NCBI GenBank assembly: GCA_947624755.1 | Contig: CANQLQ010000144.1 | Location: 1-5,590 of the forward strand | Length of the DNA stretch: 5,590 nt | Source of the DNA: an uncultured Clostridia bacterium | Lineage (GTDB): Bacteria; Bacillota; Clostridia; Oscillospirales; Acutalibacteraceae | Reading direction: 5' to 3' | Shown here: piece after piece, positions 1 to 5,242 of the stretch | Numbering within the stretch: the stretch's first letter is position 1 | Layout of the letters: every line of letters begins with the position of its first letter | The notes under the pieces: generated by a model | What the model was told of the DNA's origin: nothing | What the model saw: the letters and a program-made list of their open reading frames with translations, nothing else | Databases searched by the model: none | Program-made: the position numbers and the translations under genes

Positions 1-521
1 GCAAAGGTGAGCGACGGATTGCAGTCAGAGGGAGAAATACTCTTTTTTCTTCCCGTTTCATCATTTGTAAGAACCGCTGCTCTTCCGACTTCGCTGCCTG
101 TGCCTGCGGTTGTGCCGATAAGAATAATGGGCAGAGCCCTGTTTCTTTCTTTTGCAGCATAAATATCTGTCGGGGAAAAGCTTTCGTTTGCGGCATAAAC
201 AGCGGCCGCTTTTGCCGCATCGAGGGGTGAACCGCCGCCGATTCCGACAACAAAATCCGCATCGAAAGTCCTTGCAAGCTTTCCGGCTTTATGACAGGTG
301 GAAAGAAGCGGATTCGGTCCTATTTCGGAAAAAACGATATATTCAATGTTTTCTTTTTCAAGCGCCGCCTTTACATCGGCGAGCGCACCGCTTTTTTCGG
401 CGCTTTTGCCGCCGGTTACAATTATGCATTTTTTGCCGAAAAAGGTAAATTTTTCGCTGTTTTCTTTTACACAGCCTTCGCCGCTGATGACCTTTACGGG
501 GATAGAAAGATTGAAATCCAT
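1..521 (-). CDS. Iron-containing alcohol dehydrogenase, N-terminal part (truncated by window edge)
   Basis: This is the first 173 codons of a group III (Fe-dependent) alcohol dehydrogenase; the family is usually about 380-390 residues, so more than half lies beyond the left edge. Such enzymes interconvert an alcohol and an aldehyde or ketone with NAD(P)H in the cytoplasm. The translation starts MDFNLSIPVKVISGEGCV, like the family's N-terminal strand. It contains the dinucleotide-binding GGGSPLD motif at residues 95-101 and GTTAGTGSEV at 136-145, both hallmarks of the fold. The metal-ligand Asp and His residues fall after the cut and cannot be checked. ATG at 521-519 is chosen because it begins exactly at the family N-terminus; the ATG at 531-529 is out of frame. 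A purine-rich AAAGGG lies about 11 nt upstream, a weak and rather distant ribosome site. The frame is open to the edge with no internal stop. Substrate cannot be assigned (butanol-, propanediol- or glycerol-dehydrogenase-like all possible). It is divergent from the flavin/Rnf genes, so a functional link is not implied. Confidence 0.93.
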   Translation of the reverse strand, partial: MDFNLSIPVKVISGEGCVKENSEKFTFFGKKCIIVTGGKSAEKSGALADVKAALEKENIEYIVFSEIGPNPLLSTCHKAGKLARTFDADFVVGIGGGSPLDAAKAAAVYAANESFSPTDIYAAKERNRALPIILIGTTAGTGSEVGRAAVLTNDETGRKKSISPSDCNPSLTF

Positions 522-574
522 GACAAAACATGCCCTTTCTTTTTATGATTATATTGTATAATTTAGCAATATTT

Positions 575-603
575 ATTATATCAAAAATTGTGAAAAAAAG
601 CAA
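575..603 (-). promoter_or_regulatory. Candidate sigma-A promoter for the alcohol dehydrogenase gene
   Basis: Read on the minus strand there is a -35-like TTGCTT (603-598), a 17-bp spacer and a perfect -10 TATAAT (580-575). Transcription would start near 568, leaving a leader of roughly 45 nt before the ATG at 521. The -10 is exact and the spacing ideal, but the -35 matches only its first three bases, and the region is so AT-rich that chance matches are common. A second TATAAT at 553-548 lacks a -35. Confidence 0.5.
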
Positions 604-610
604 ATCGCAC

Positions 611-639
611 TTGAATTGACACGAAATAAGTTATATAAT
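611..639 (+). promoter_or_regulatory. Candidate sigma-A promoter for the apbE transcription unit
   Basis: A -35-like TTGAAT (611-616) is followed by a 17-bp spacer and a perfect -10 TATAAT (634-639). Transcription would start near 646, giving a leader of about 70 nt before apbE. An exact TTGACA at 616-621 overlaps it but is only 12 bp from the same -10, so it is less likely to be the working -35. The -35 lies 7 bp from the -35 of the oppositely directed promoter, so the two are arranged back to back. Confidence 0.55.
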
Positions 640-660
640 AAAACAGTTGTATTATATTAG

Positions 661-692
661 GGGAGCTTTGGCTTAATCAGAGGTTCCTTAAA
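661..692 (+). repeat. Solitary sequence resembling one end of the palindromic element at 2706-2870
   Basis: Bases 673-692 match the right end of the downstream element (2854-2873) at 17 of 20 positions. The stretch from 663 also resembles the reverse complement of that element's left end (AGCTT, then TTAATCAG, then TTCCTTA) if a 1-base gap is allowed. No second arm is visible nearby, so this would be a degenerate or solo end. The motif ends 22 nt before the apbE start; the copy before rnfC ends 21 nt before its start. A shared leader motif is the alternative to a mobile-element relic. Confidence 0.5.
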
Positions 693-714
693 AGTGGGAA
701 GGTGTTGAAGTATT

Positions 715-1734
715 ATGCTGAAAAACGACAATACAAAGAAAAAAGTAATACTTCAAAGCTTGCTTGTCGCTGCTCTTATTACCGCAATTATTGCAGTCTA
801 CTTCTTATATAGCTCAAGCAAAGCCGAATATGACAGTGTAAACAAAAGCGCAATTGCAATGGGTACTATAGTAACCGCAAAAACCTACGGCGAAAATACA
901 GGTCCGGAAAACGAGATAATAATAAACAGCGTAAAACAGCTTGATGAATTAATTTCCTGGCGGCAGGAGGGTTCGCTGGTCGACAGGCTCAACAAAACGA
1001 ATTTTGTAAATTCTTCTTCGCTTGCCGATATTGTGAATGTTTGCAATAAGGTGTCAAAAGACAGCGGCGGCGCATTTGACCTGACTGTCGGTTCGCTTAG
1101 TAATCTTTGGGCAATAGGAACGGAAAACGAAAAATTGCCGAATGATGATGAAATTGCAAATGCACTTAAAAAAGTCGGTTACAAATCGCTTAAAGTCAAC
1201 GGCGCAGAAGTAAGCTGCAAAAAAGGTCAGTTCATTGACCTCGGCGCAGTCGGTAAGGGTTATGCCTGCGATATGATAAAAACTTATCTTGAAGATTCCG
1301 AACTTAAAGGCGCAGTCGTTTCCGTCGGCGGCAGCATTTTGGCATACGGAAAACGCAACAAAGCCGGTGACAAATGGCGCATAGCCGTTCGTGACCCGAG
1401 AGATGAAAAATCTTATATAGGCACAGTTAAAATAAACGAAGGCTTTGTATCCACATCGGGAGATTATGAAAAATATTTTGAAAAAGACGGAAAACGCTAT
1501 CACCATCTTCTTGACCCGAGAACGGGTTATCCGGCGCAAAACGGTCTGATTTCTGTAACCGTTGTCTGCGACAGCGGAATTTTAAGCGACGCTCTTTCAA
1601 CCGCCTGCTTTGTCCTCGGCAAAGAAAAGGGAGCAGAGCTTGCGGAAAAATACGGCGCCGGCGCGATTTTTATTGACGAAAATAAGAATATTACCACCGT
1701 TGGCGATGTAGATTTTGAAAGGGCTTCAAAATGA
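715..1734 (+). CDS. apbE: ApbE family FAD:protein FMN transferase, membrane-anchored
   Basis: ApbE enzymes split FAD and attach FMN by a phosphoester bond to a Thr/Ser of target proteins on the outer face of the membrane; Rnf subunits D and G are classic targets. The 339-residue product has a basic N-terminus and one hydrophobic segment (about 11-32). No lipobox Cys is present, so it is probably anchored by an uncleaved helix rather than a lipid. Family motifs appear in order: MGT at 49-51, FDLTVGSLSNLW at 121-132, IDLGAVGKGYA at 174-184, SVGGS at 203-207, STSGDYEKYF at 246-255, HLLDPRTGYP at 264-273 and DALSTA at 292-297, whose D292 and T296 fit the Mg2+ site. Length is normal and no key motif is missing. 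The start has AAGGTG 10 nt upstream and is preceded by a good promoter. Its stop overlaps the next start (ATGA), so translation is probably coupled. Nearby rnfD and rnfG are the obvious substrates, although this is inferred from context. Confidence 0.95.
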   Translation: MLKNDNTKKKVILQSLLVAALITAIIAVYFLYSSSKAEYDSVNKSAIAMGTIVTAKTYGENTGPENEIIINSVKQLDELISWRQEGSLVDRLNKTNFVNSSSLADIVNVCNKVSKDSGGAFDLTVGSLSNLWAIGTENEKLPNDDEIANALKKVGYKSLKVNGAEVSCKKGQFIDLGAVGKGYACDMIKTYLEDSELKGAVVSVGGSILAYGKRNKAGDKWRIAVRDPRDEKSYIGTVKINEGFVSTSGDYEKYFEKDGKRYHHLLDPRTGYPAQNGLISVTVVCDSGILSDALSTACFVLGKEKGAELAEKYGAGAIFIDENKNITTVGDVDFERASK

Positions 1735-2087
1735 AAAAAGGCGATGCTTTGATTATTGTTTTGTGCGCGGTTCTTTGTTTGTGCCTTTTTGCTTCGTCTT
1801 TTTTCCCCGGGAAAAACCTAATCGCCGAGATTTATTCAGACGGGGTTCTTGTTGCAGCTAAGGCGCTTTCTGAAATTGAAGAAGAATATACTTTGTCTGT
1901 ATCCGGCTGTGAGCTTGAACTTTCAAAAAACGGCATAAGCTTTCTTTCTTCAACCTGCAAAGATAAGCTTTGCATAAAGTACGGTGTTCTTTCAAAAAAG
2001 GGAGAAACAATGGCCTGCATACCCAATAGGGTCGTCGTTTCGATAAAAAGCGGCAAAGACAAAAATTTTGATGCGGTGGCATATTGA
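1731..2087 (+). CDS. NusG domain II-containing membrane-anchored protein (EetA-like)
   Basis: A 118-residue protein with one N-terminal hydrophobic segment (about 6-25) and an extracytoplasmic domain of the NusG domain II type. Despite the name, it has no transcription-factor NGN/KOW part. The diagnostic stretch is STCKDKLCIKYG at 74-85 followed by MACIPNRVVVSI at 94-105, matching the family pattern of a CxDKxC unit, a Gly, then a C-L/I-P-N turn. Cysteines 76, 81 and 96 are all family positions and could form a disulphide or bind a cofactor; which one is unknown. Four further Cys lie elsewhere (three in the membrane segment, one at 60). The gene overlaps apbE by 4 bp and abuts the next gene, so all three are probably co-translated. 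Small NusG-II proteins recur beside ApbE and Gx-transporter genes, and this one resembles EetA of flavin-based extracellular electron transfer loci. Function is not established; a role in electron transfer or assembly of flavinylated proteins is inference. Confidence 0.85.
   Translation: MKKGDALIIVLCAVLCLCLFASSFFPGKNLIAEIYSDGVLVAAKALSEIEEEYTLSVSGCELELSKNGISFLSSTCKDKLCIKYGVLSKKGETMACIPNRVVVSIKSGKDKNFDAVAY
2075..2079 (+). promoter_or_regulatory. Ribosome binding site fixing the start of the Gx-transporter gene
   Basis: GGTGG lies 7 nt before the ATG at 2087 but only 4 nt before the upstream in-frame TTG at 2084, favouring the ATG. It sits within the last codons of the NusG-II gene, consistent with translational coupling. 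Confidence 0.55.
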
Positions 2088-2626
2088 TGAAAGACAGAGA
2101 AAACAAAGCATATAGGATTGCGCTTTTCGGTATACTCGGGGCGCTTGCTCTCATATTAAGTCTTTTTGAAAATATATTTCTTCCTGACCTTCCGTTTCTT
2201 CCTGCCGGAGCAAAACCGGGACTTTCAAACATAATCACAATGTTTACCGCTTCTTTTGCAGGCCTTGGCGGCGCGATATATATAACTCTTATAAAAGCTT
2301 TTTTTGCGTTCATTACAAGGGGAACCACGGCGGCGCTTATGAGTTTAAGCGGGGGTATACTGAGTACAGTCGCCCTTTGCATTATGATAAAATATGAGGG
2401 CAAAAATCTCAGCTTTATCGGTATAGGAATAGTTTGTGCTGTTATGCATAATATGGGTCAGCTTGCTTGTGCTTGCATAATTTCGGGTACGGCAGAGCTT
2501 ATAAACTACGGAAAATATCTTCTCGTTTTCGCACTTGTTTCGGGTGCGCTTACGGGGCTTATTCTCAATGTGGTGATGCCGAGGTTAAGGCAGACTGTAA
2601 TAAATCATATTTTACAGAAGCATTAA
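2087..2626 (+). CDS. Gx transporter family membrane protein (EetB-like; often annotated heptaprenyl diphosphate synthase component I)
   Basis: A 179-residue polytopic membrane protein with about five or six hydrophobic segments (roughly 11-29, 45-63, 64-77, 88-101, 109-133, 143-164). Family motifs are PFLPAGAKPGLSNI at 36-49, RGT at 78-80, MSLSGG at 85-90 and HNMGQL at 121-126, plus a conserved Glu near the end of helix 1 (E29). The size and motif layout are those of the Gx-transporter/Hpre_diP_synt_I family, related in architecture to ECF-type substrate-binding (S) components. The name heptaprenyl diphosphate synthase component I is historical; no prenyltransferase Asp-rich motif is present. 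ATG 2087 is preferred over the in-frame TTG at 2084 because of ribosome-site spacing; it overlaps the preceding TGA by one base. Adjacent NusG-II and ApbE genes suggest a role in flavin or quinone supply, or in membrane electron transfer, as proposed for EetB. The transported substrate is unknown. Confidence 0.85.
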   Translation: MKDRENKAYRIALFGILGALALILSLFENIFLPDLPFLPAGAKPGLSNIITMFTASFAGLGGAIYITLIKAFFAFITRGTTAALMSLSGGILSTVALCIMIKYEGKNLSFIGIGIVCAVMHNMGQLACACIISGTAELINYGKYLLVFALVSGALTGLILNVVMPRLRQTVINHILQKH

Positions 2627-2705
2627 ATAATTTTGATATAAAACATAAACATTAAAACGTAAAAATAGACGAGCCGATAACGGCAATCTATTCCCAAAAC
2701 AACCT

Positions 2706-2870
2706 AAGGAATCACTGATTAATACAAGCTGCCCTTATTGACGGTAAATTATTCCGTCATTTTGCCCAAAAATTCTCGTTAATACACAAAGTATTGCCTC
2801 AAATTTTTGAACAAACTGACGAAAAATTTCCTCGCCAATTAGGGCACCCTGAATTAATCAGTGCTTCCCT
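2706..2870. mobile_element. MITE-like palindromic element between the Gx-transporter gene and rnfC
   Basis: About 165 bp forming one long imperfect inverted repeat centred near 2788. The outer arms (about 2706-2743 and 2833-2870) pair well: AAGGAATCACTG with AGGGAAGCACTG (10/12), then ATTAAT identical, then TGCCCT, ATTG and CG shared, with scattered mismatches. Pairing weakens inward (about 16/24 in the next block) but continues to a small central repeat (AATAC at 2781-2785 and GTATT at 2791-2795). No credible coding sequence lies inside. TA flanks both outer ends (2705-2706 and 2870-2871), compatible with the TA duplication left by IS630/mariner-type transposases, but two bases are weak evidence. 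If transcribed it would fold into a very long hairpin just upstream of the rnfC ribosome site. A related solo end is seen at 661-692. Non-autonomous mobile element is my interpretation; a fixed regulatory palindrome is the alternative. Confidence 0.75.
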
Positions 2871-2881
2871 AAATAAATATT

Positions 2882-2887
2882 GGGGGA
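2882..2887 (+). promoter_or_regulatory. Ribosome binding site fixing the rnfC start
   Basis: GGGGGA lies 7 nt before the ATG at 2895. An in-frame TTG at 2880 overlaps this site and would have no ribosome site of its own, and an ATG at 2887 reaches a stop after three codons, so ATG 2895 is the start. The site lies only 11 bp beyond the end of the palindromic element. Confidence 0.75.
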
Positions 2888-2894
2888 TGAAAGA

Positions 2895-4241
2895 ATGAGC
2901 AAAATTGTAAATGGCGTTCTTACCGCAGTCGGAAAAGGCCGCGGCGGTGTTAACGTCGCACACAACAAAAACACGGCGCAACTGCCCGTTGAGCGTATGC
3001 CTGTTCCCGCAAAGGTAGTTTTACCAATGCAGCAGCACATCGGTGCGCCTTGCACTCCGACAGTCAAGGTAGGAGACATAGTTTCGGCAGGTCAGGTTAT
3101 CGGCGACACGGATAAATTTGTGGCCGCTCCGGTTCACGCCACAATTTCGGGTAAGGTTACCGCTGTCGGCGACGTAAAGCTTGCCAACGGAATGATTTGC
3201 AAAGGCGTAACAATTGAATCCGATGGTCAAATGAGAGAATATGAGGGAATAAAGCCCCCGGTTGTTACAAACAAAGCCGAACTTTGTGCGGCTGTGCGTG
3301 CATCGGGACTTGTCGGACTTGGCGGCGCAGGTTTCCCGACTCACGTTAAATTAAATTTTCCCGAAGACAAAAATGTTGATACTCTTATTATCAACGCTGC
3401 CGAATGTGAACCGTACATAACGGTTGACTACCGCTGCTGTGTTGAAAATCCGAGGGATATTCTCGACGGCGTTTACGGTATACAGAAGGTTTTAAAATTT
3501 AAGCAGGTAATTATTGCAATTGAGGACAACAAACCCGAAGCGTTCAAAATACTTAAAGAAATCGCAGACAAAGACAACGATATGGGTGATGAAGTCAAGC
3601 TTATGACTCTCAAGTCAAAATATCCGCAGGGAGCGGAAAAAATGATGGTTCTTTCCGCAACGGGCAGAAAAGTCCCGCCCGGAAAGCTTCCCGCCGATGT
3701 GGGCTGCGTTGTTATGAACATAGCTTCGGTTGCATTCGTCGGAAGATATCTTCGCACGGGTAAACCACTTATAAGCCGTTCGATAACGGTTGACGGCAGC
3801 GCAATAAATAACCCGAAAAATCTGCGTGTTCCTATCGGCACAAATATTCAGGATATTATCGACTATTGCGGCGGCTTCAAATCCGAGCCGAGAAAAATTA
3901 TTTTCGGCGGTCCGATGATGGGTGTTGCAATTTGCGACACCAACGCTCCCATATGCAAGCAAAACAACGCTGTTCTTGCTTTTGAAGACAGAAAAGACAT
4001 CATCAAAAAAGAAAGAGACTGTATCCGCTGCGGACGGTGCGTTGATGTATGTCCGATGAGCCTTATGCCCACCAATATTGAAAGATTTGCAAAGACAAAA
4101 AATATTGAAGCTCTTATACACAGCGGTATAATGGTTTGTATGGAATGCGGCTCGTGCTCATATTCCTGCCCGTCGGGTCGTCCGCTTGTTCAGTATATGC
4201 GGCTTGCAAAACAGATTTTAAGAGAGGAGAGTGCAAAATAA
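2895..4241 (+). CDS. rnfC: Rnf complex subunit RnfC (ferredoxin:NAD+ oxidoreductase, NADH/FMN- and Fe-S-binding)
   Basis: RnfC is the peripheral cytoplasmic subunit of the Rnf complex that exchanges electrons with NAD(H) through bound FMN and two [4Fe-4S] clusters. The 448-residue product has the family order: an N-terminal lipoyl/barrel-sandwich region with QHIGAPCTPTVKVGDIV at 47-63, a nucleotide/FMN-binding fold with GLGGAGFPTHVK at 141-152 and NAAECEPYITVD at 168-179, an SLBB-like region, then two ferredoxin motifs. Cluster ligands are C376, C379, C382, C386 and C415, C418, C421, C425; all eight are present. Length matches short clostridial RnfC proteins, without the long repeat tail of enterobacterial RsxC. 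The usual GGxHPPEHK near the N-terminus reads GGVNVAHNK (17-25), a mild divergence. The start is set by GGGGGA 7 nt upstream. The stop overlaps the rnfD start (TAATG). Transcription must either cross the palindromic element or start near it; I see no convincing promoter there. Confidence 0.96.
   Translation: MSKIVNGVLTAVGKGRGGVNVAHNKNTAQLPVERMPVPAKVVLPMQQHIGAPCTPTVKVGDIVSAGQVIGDTDKFVAAPVHATISGKVTAVGDVKLANGMICKGVTIESDGQMREYEGIKPPVVTNKAELCAAVRASGLVGLGGAGFPTHVKLNFPEDKNVDTLIINAAECEPYITVDYRCCVENPRDILDGVYGIQKVLKFKQVIIAIEDNKPEAFKILKEIADKDNDMGDEVKLMTLKSKYPQGAEKMMVLSATGRKVPPGKLPADVGCVVMNIASVAFVGRYLRTGKPLISRSITVDGSAINNPKNLRVPIGTNIQDIIDYCGGFKSEPRKIIFGGPMMGVAICDTNAPICKQNNAVLAFEDRKDIIKKERDCIRCGRCVDVCPMSLMPTNIERFAKTKNIEALIHSGIMVCMECGSCSYSCPSGRPLVQYMRLAKQILREESAK
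4223..4229 (+). promoter_or_regulatory. Ribosome binding site for rnfD inside the end of rnfC
   Basis: GAGAGGAG-type purine run about 11 nt before the ATG at 4241. It supports this start over the in-frame upstream extension to 4136, which would overlap the second ferredoxin motif of rnfC by over 100 bases. Confidence 0.6.
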
Positions 4242-5242
4242 TGGCGAAGAAGCTTACAGTCAGTGCGTCACCGCACGTTCGTTCAAGCGAAACCACAACA
4301 GGCATTATGCTTGACGTTGTAATTTCTCTTATTCCTGCGGCTGTTATGAGCGTTGTTTATTTCGGAACAAGGGCGCTTGCTCTTCTTTCTGTTACGATAG
4401 GCAGCTCGGTGCTTGCGGAATATATAAGCCGTAAGGTTATGAAAAGACCTAATACGATTTCGGACTTAAGCGCGGTTGTAACCGGTCTTATCCTTGCGCT
4501 CAACCTTCCGTCAACTCTTCCGCTTTGGATGGCGGCAATTGGCAGCATTATTGCTATTGTTGTTGTCAAGCAGATGTTTGGCGGTATCGGTCAAAACTTT
4601 GTCAACCCTGCAATAACCGCAAGAATTATTCTTATGGTTTCTTTCCCGGCTGCAATGGCAAAATGGACGGCGCCTTTTGAAGACGGCTGGGCTGCCGATG
4701 CAGTTACCTGCGCAACACCTATGGCACAGCTTGCGACTGTAAACGGCGGCGATGTGTCGGCAGTTTCCGGACTTCCGTCACTTACCCAGATGCTAATAGG
4801 TTACCACGGCGGCTCAATGGGTGAAGTTTGCTCGATAGCTCTTATCGCCGGCGGTCTGTACCTCATTCTAAGACGGGTTATTTCACCTGTTATTCCTCTT
4901 ACGTTCATCGGTACGGTTGCCGTTTGCACCCTTGCCGCAGGTCACGGAAATTTTGAATTTATGGCTTATGAAATTCTCGGCGGCGGCCTTCTTCTCGGTG
5001 CGTTCTTTATGGCTACCGACTATACGACCTCACCTATAAACTTCAAAGGAAAAATCATTTTCGGTATAGGCTGCGGTCTTATCACTTCGCTCATACGCAT
5101 TTTCGGCTCGCTTCCCGAAGGCGTTTCATTCTCAATTATCCTTATGAACATCTTTGTTCCCCATATTGAACACCTCACAACGGCAAAACCGTTCGGTCAG
5201 GTCAAAGAGAAAAAGGAAAAGAAGGAGGCGGCTAAGGTATGA
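4241..5242 (+). CDS. rnfD: Rnf complex subunit RnfD (membrane subunit with covalent FMN)
   Basis: RnfD is an integral membrane subunit homologous to NqrB; it carries FMN covalently on a Thr and contributes to the ion-translocating core. The 333-residue product begins MAKKLTVSASPHVRSSETTTGIMLDV, typical of the family (SPH near residue 10), and has about eight to ten hydrophobic segments. Family motifs include GQNFVNPAITARIIL at 117-131, the flavinylation region DAVTCATP at 153-160 (predicted FMN-Thr is T159), the HGGSMGEVCSIALIAGG stretch at 189-205 and FFMATDYTTSPIN at 255-267. The usual Gly of the SGAT/TGAT motif is Cys157 here. The C-terminus is a lysine/glutamate-rich tail (KEKKEKKEAAKV, 322-333) whose codons also contain the rnfG ribosome site. 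The start overlaps the rnfC stop by one base; an extension 35 residues upstream is open but lacks family similarity. The ApbE encoded upstream is the probable flavinylating enzyme. Confidence 0.96.
   Translation: MAKKLTVSASPHVRSSETTTGIMLDVVISLIPAAVMSVVYFGTRALALLSVTIGSSVLAEYISRKVMKRPNTISDLSAVVTGLILALNLPSTLPLWMAAIGSIIAIVVVKQMFGGIGQNFVNPAITARIILMVSFPAAMAKWTAPFEDGWAADAVTCATPMAQLATVNGGDVSAVSGLPSLTQMLIGYHGGSMGEVCSIALIAGGLYLILRRVISPVIPLTFIGTVAVCTLAAGHGNFEFMAYEILGGGLLLGAFFMATDYTTSPINFKGKIIFGIGCGLITSLIRIFGSLPEGVSFSIILMNIFVPHIEHLTTAKPFGQVKEKKEKKEAAKV
5222..5228 (+). promoter_or_regulatory. Ribosome binding site for rnfG inside rnfD
   Basis: AAGGAGG, essentially a full Shine-Dalgarno sequence, lies 10 nt before the rnfG ATG at 5239, within the charged tail codons of rnfD. 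Confidence 0.75.

Noticed and set aside
152..603. Several open frames of 80-100 codons over the left part of the window on both strands
   Set aside because: They overlap the alcohol dehydrogenase frame, which has clear family motifs. Their products are Arg/Lys- or Phe/Ala-rich shadow translations with no domain signature.
588..604. Possible Rex-type operator (TTG...CAA half-sites around an A-run)
   Set aside because: Only the outer three bases are symmetric; the TTAA cores of a Rex site are missing, so in AT-rich DNA this is not meaningful.
1054..1539. 161-codon minus-strand open frame inside apbE
   Set aside because: It lies antisense to ApbE motifs, has a Phe/Cys-rich low-information translation and no ribosome site. 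Similar antisense frames inside the Gx gene, rnfC and rnfD were rejected for the same reason.
1731..2087. NusG transcription elongation factor
   Set aside because: The protein has only the domain-II type segment behind a transmembrane helix and lacks the NGN and KOW domains, so a transcription role is not supported.
2467..2655. 62-codon plus-strand open frame overlapping the end of the Gx-transporter gene
   Set aside because: Out-of-frame shadow of a well-supported membrane protein, with no ribosome site or recognisable features.
2739..2763. Intrinsic terminator: TGACGG and CCGTCA separated by 9 bases, followed by TTTT
   Set aside because: The stem is only 6 bp with a large AT loop and a run of four T, and it lies inside the left arm of the palindromic element, which explains it. 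It may terminate weakly but I would not annotate it.
4136..4240. 35-codon N-terminal extension of rnfD
   Set aside because: It overlaps the second ferredoxin motif of rnfC and has no RnfD similarity. The ATG at 4241 has a purine-rich ribosome site and gives the expected N-terminus.
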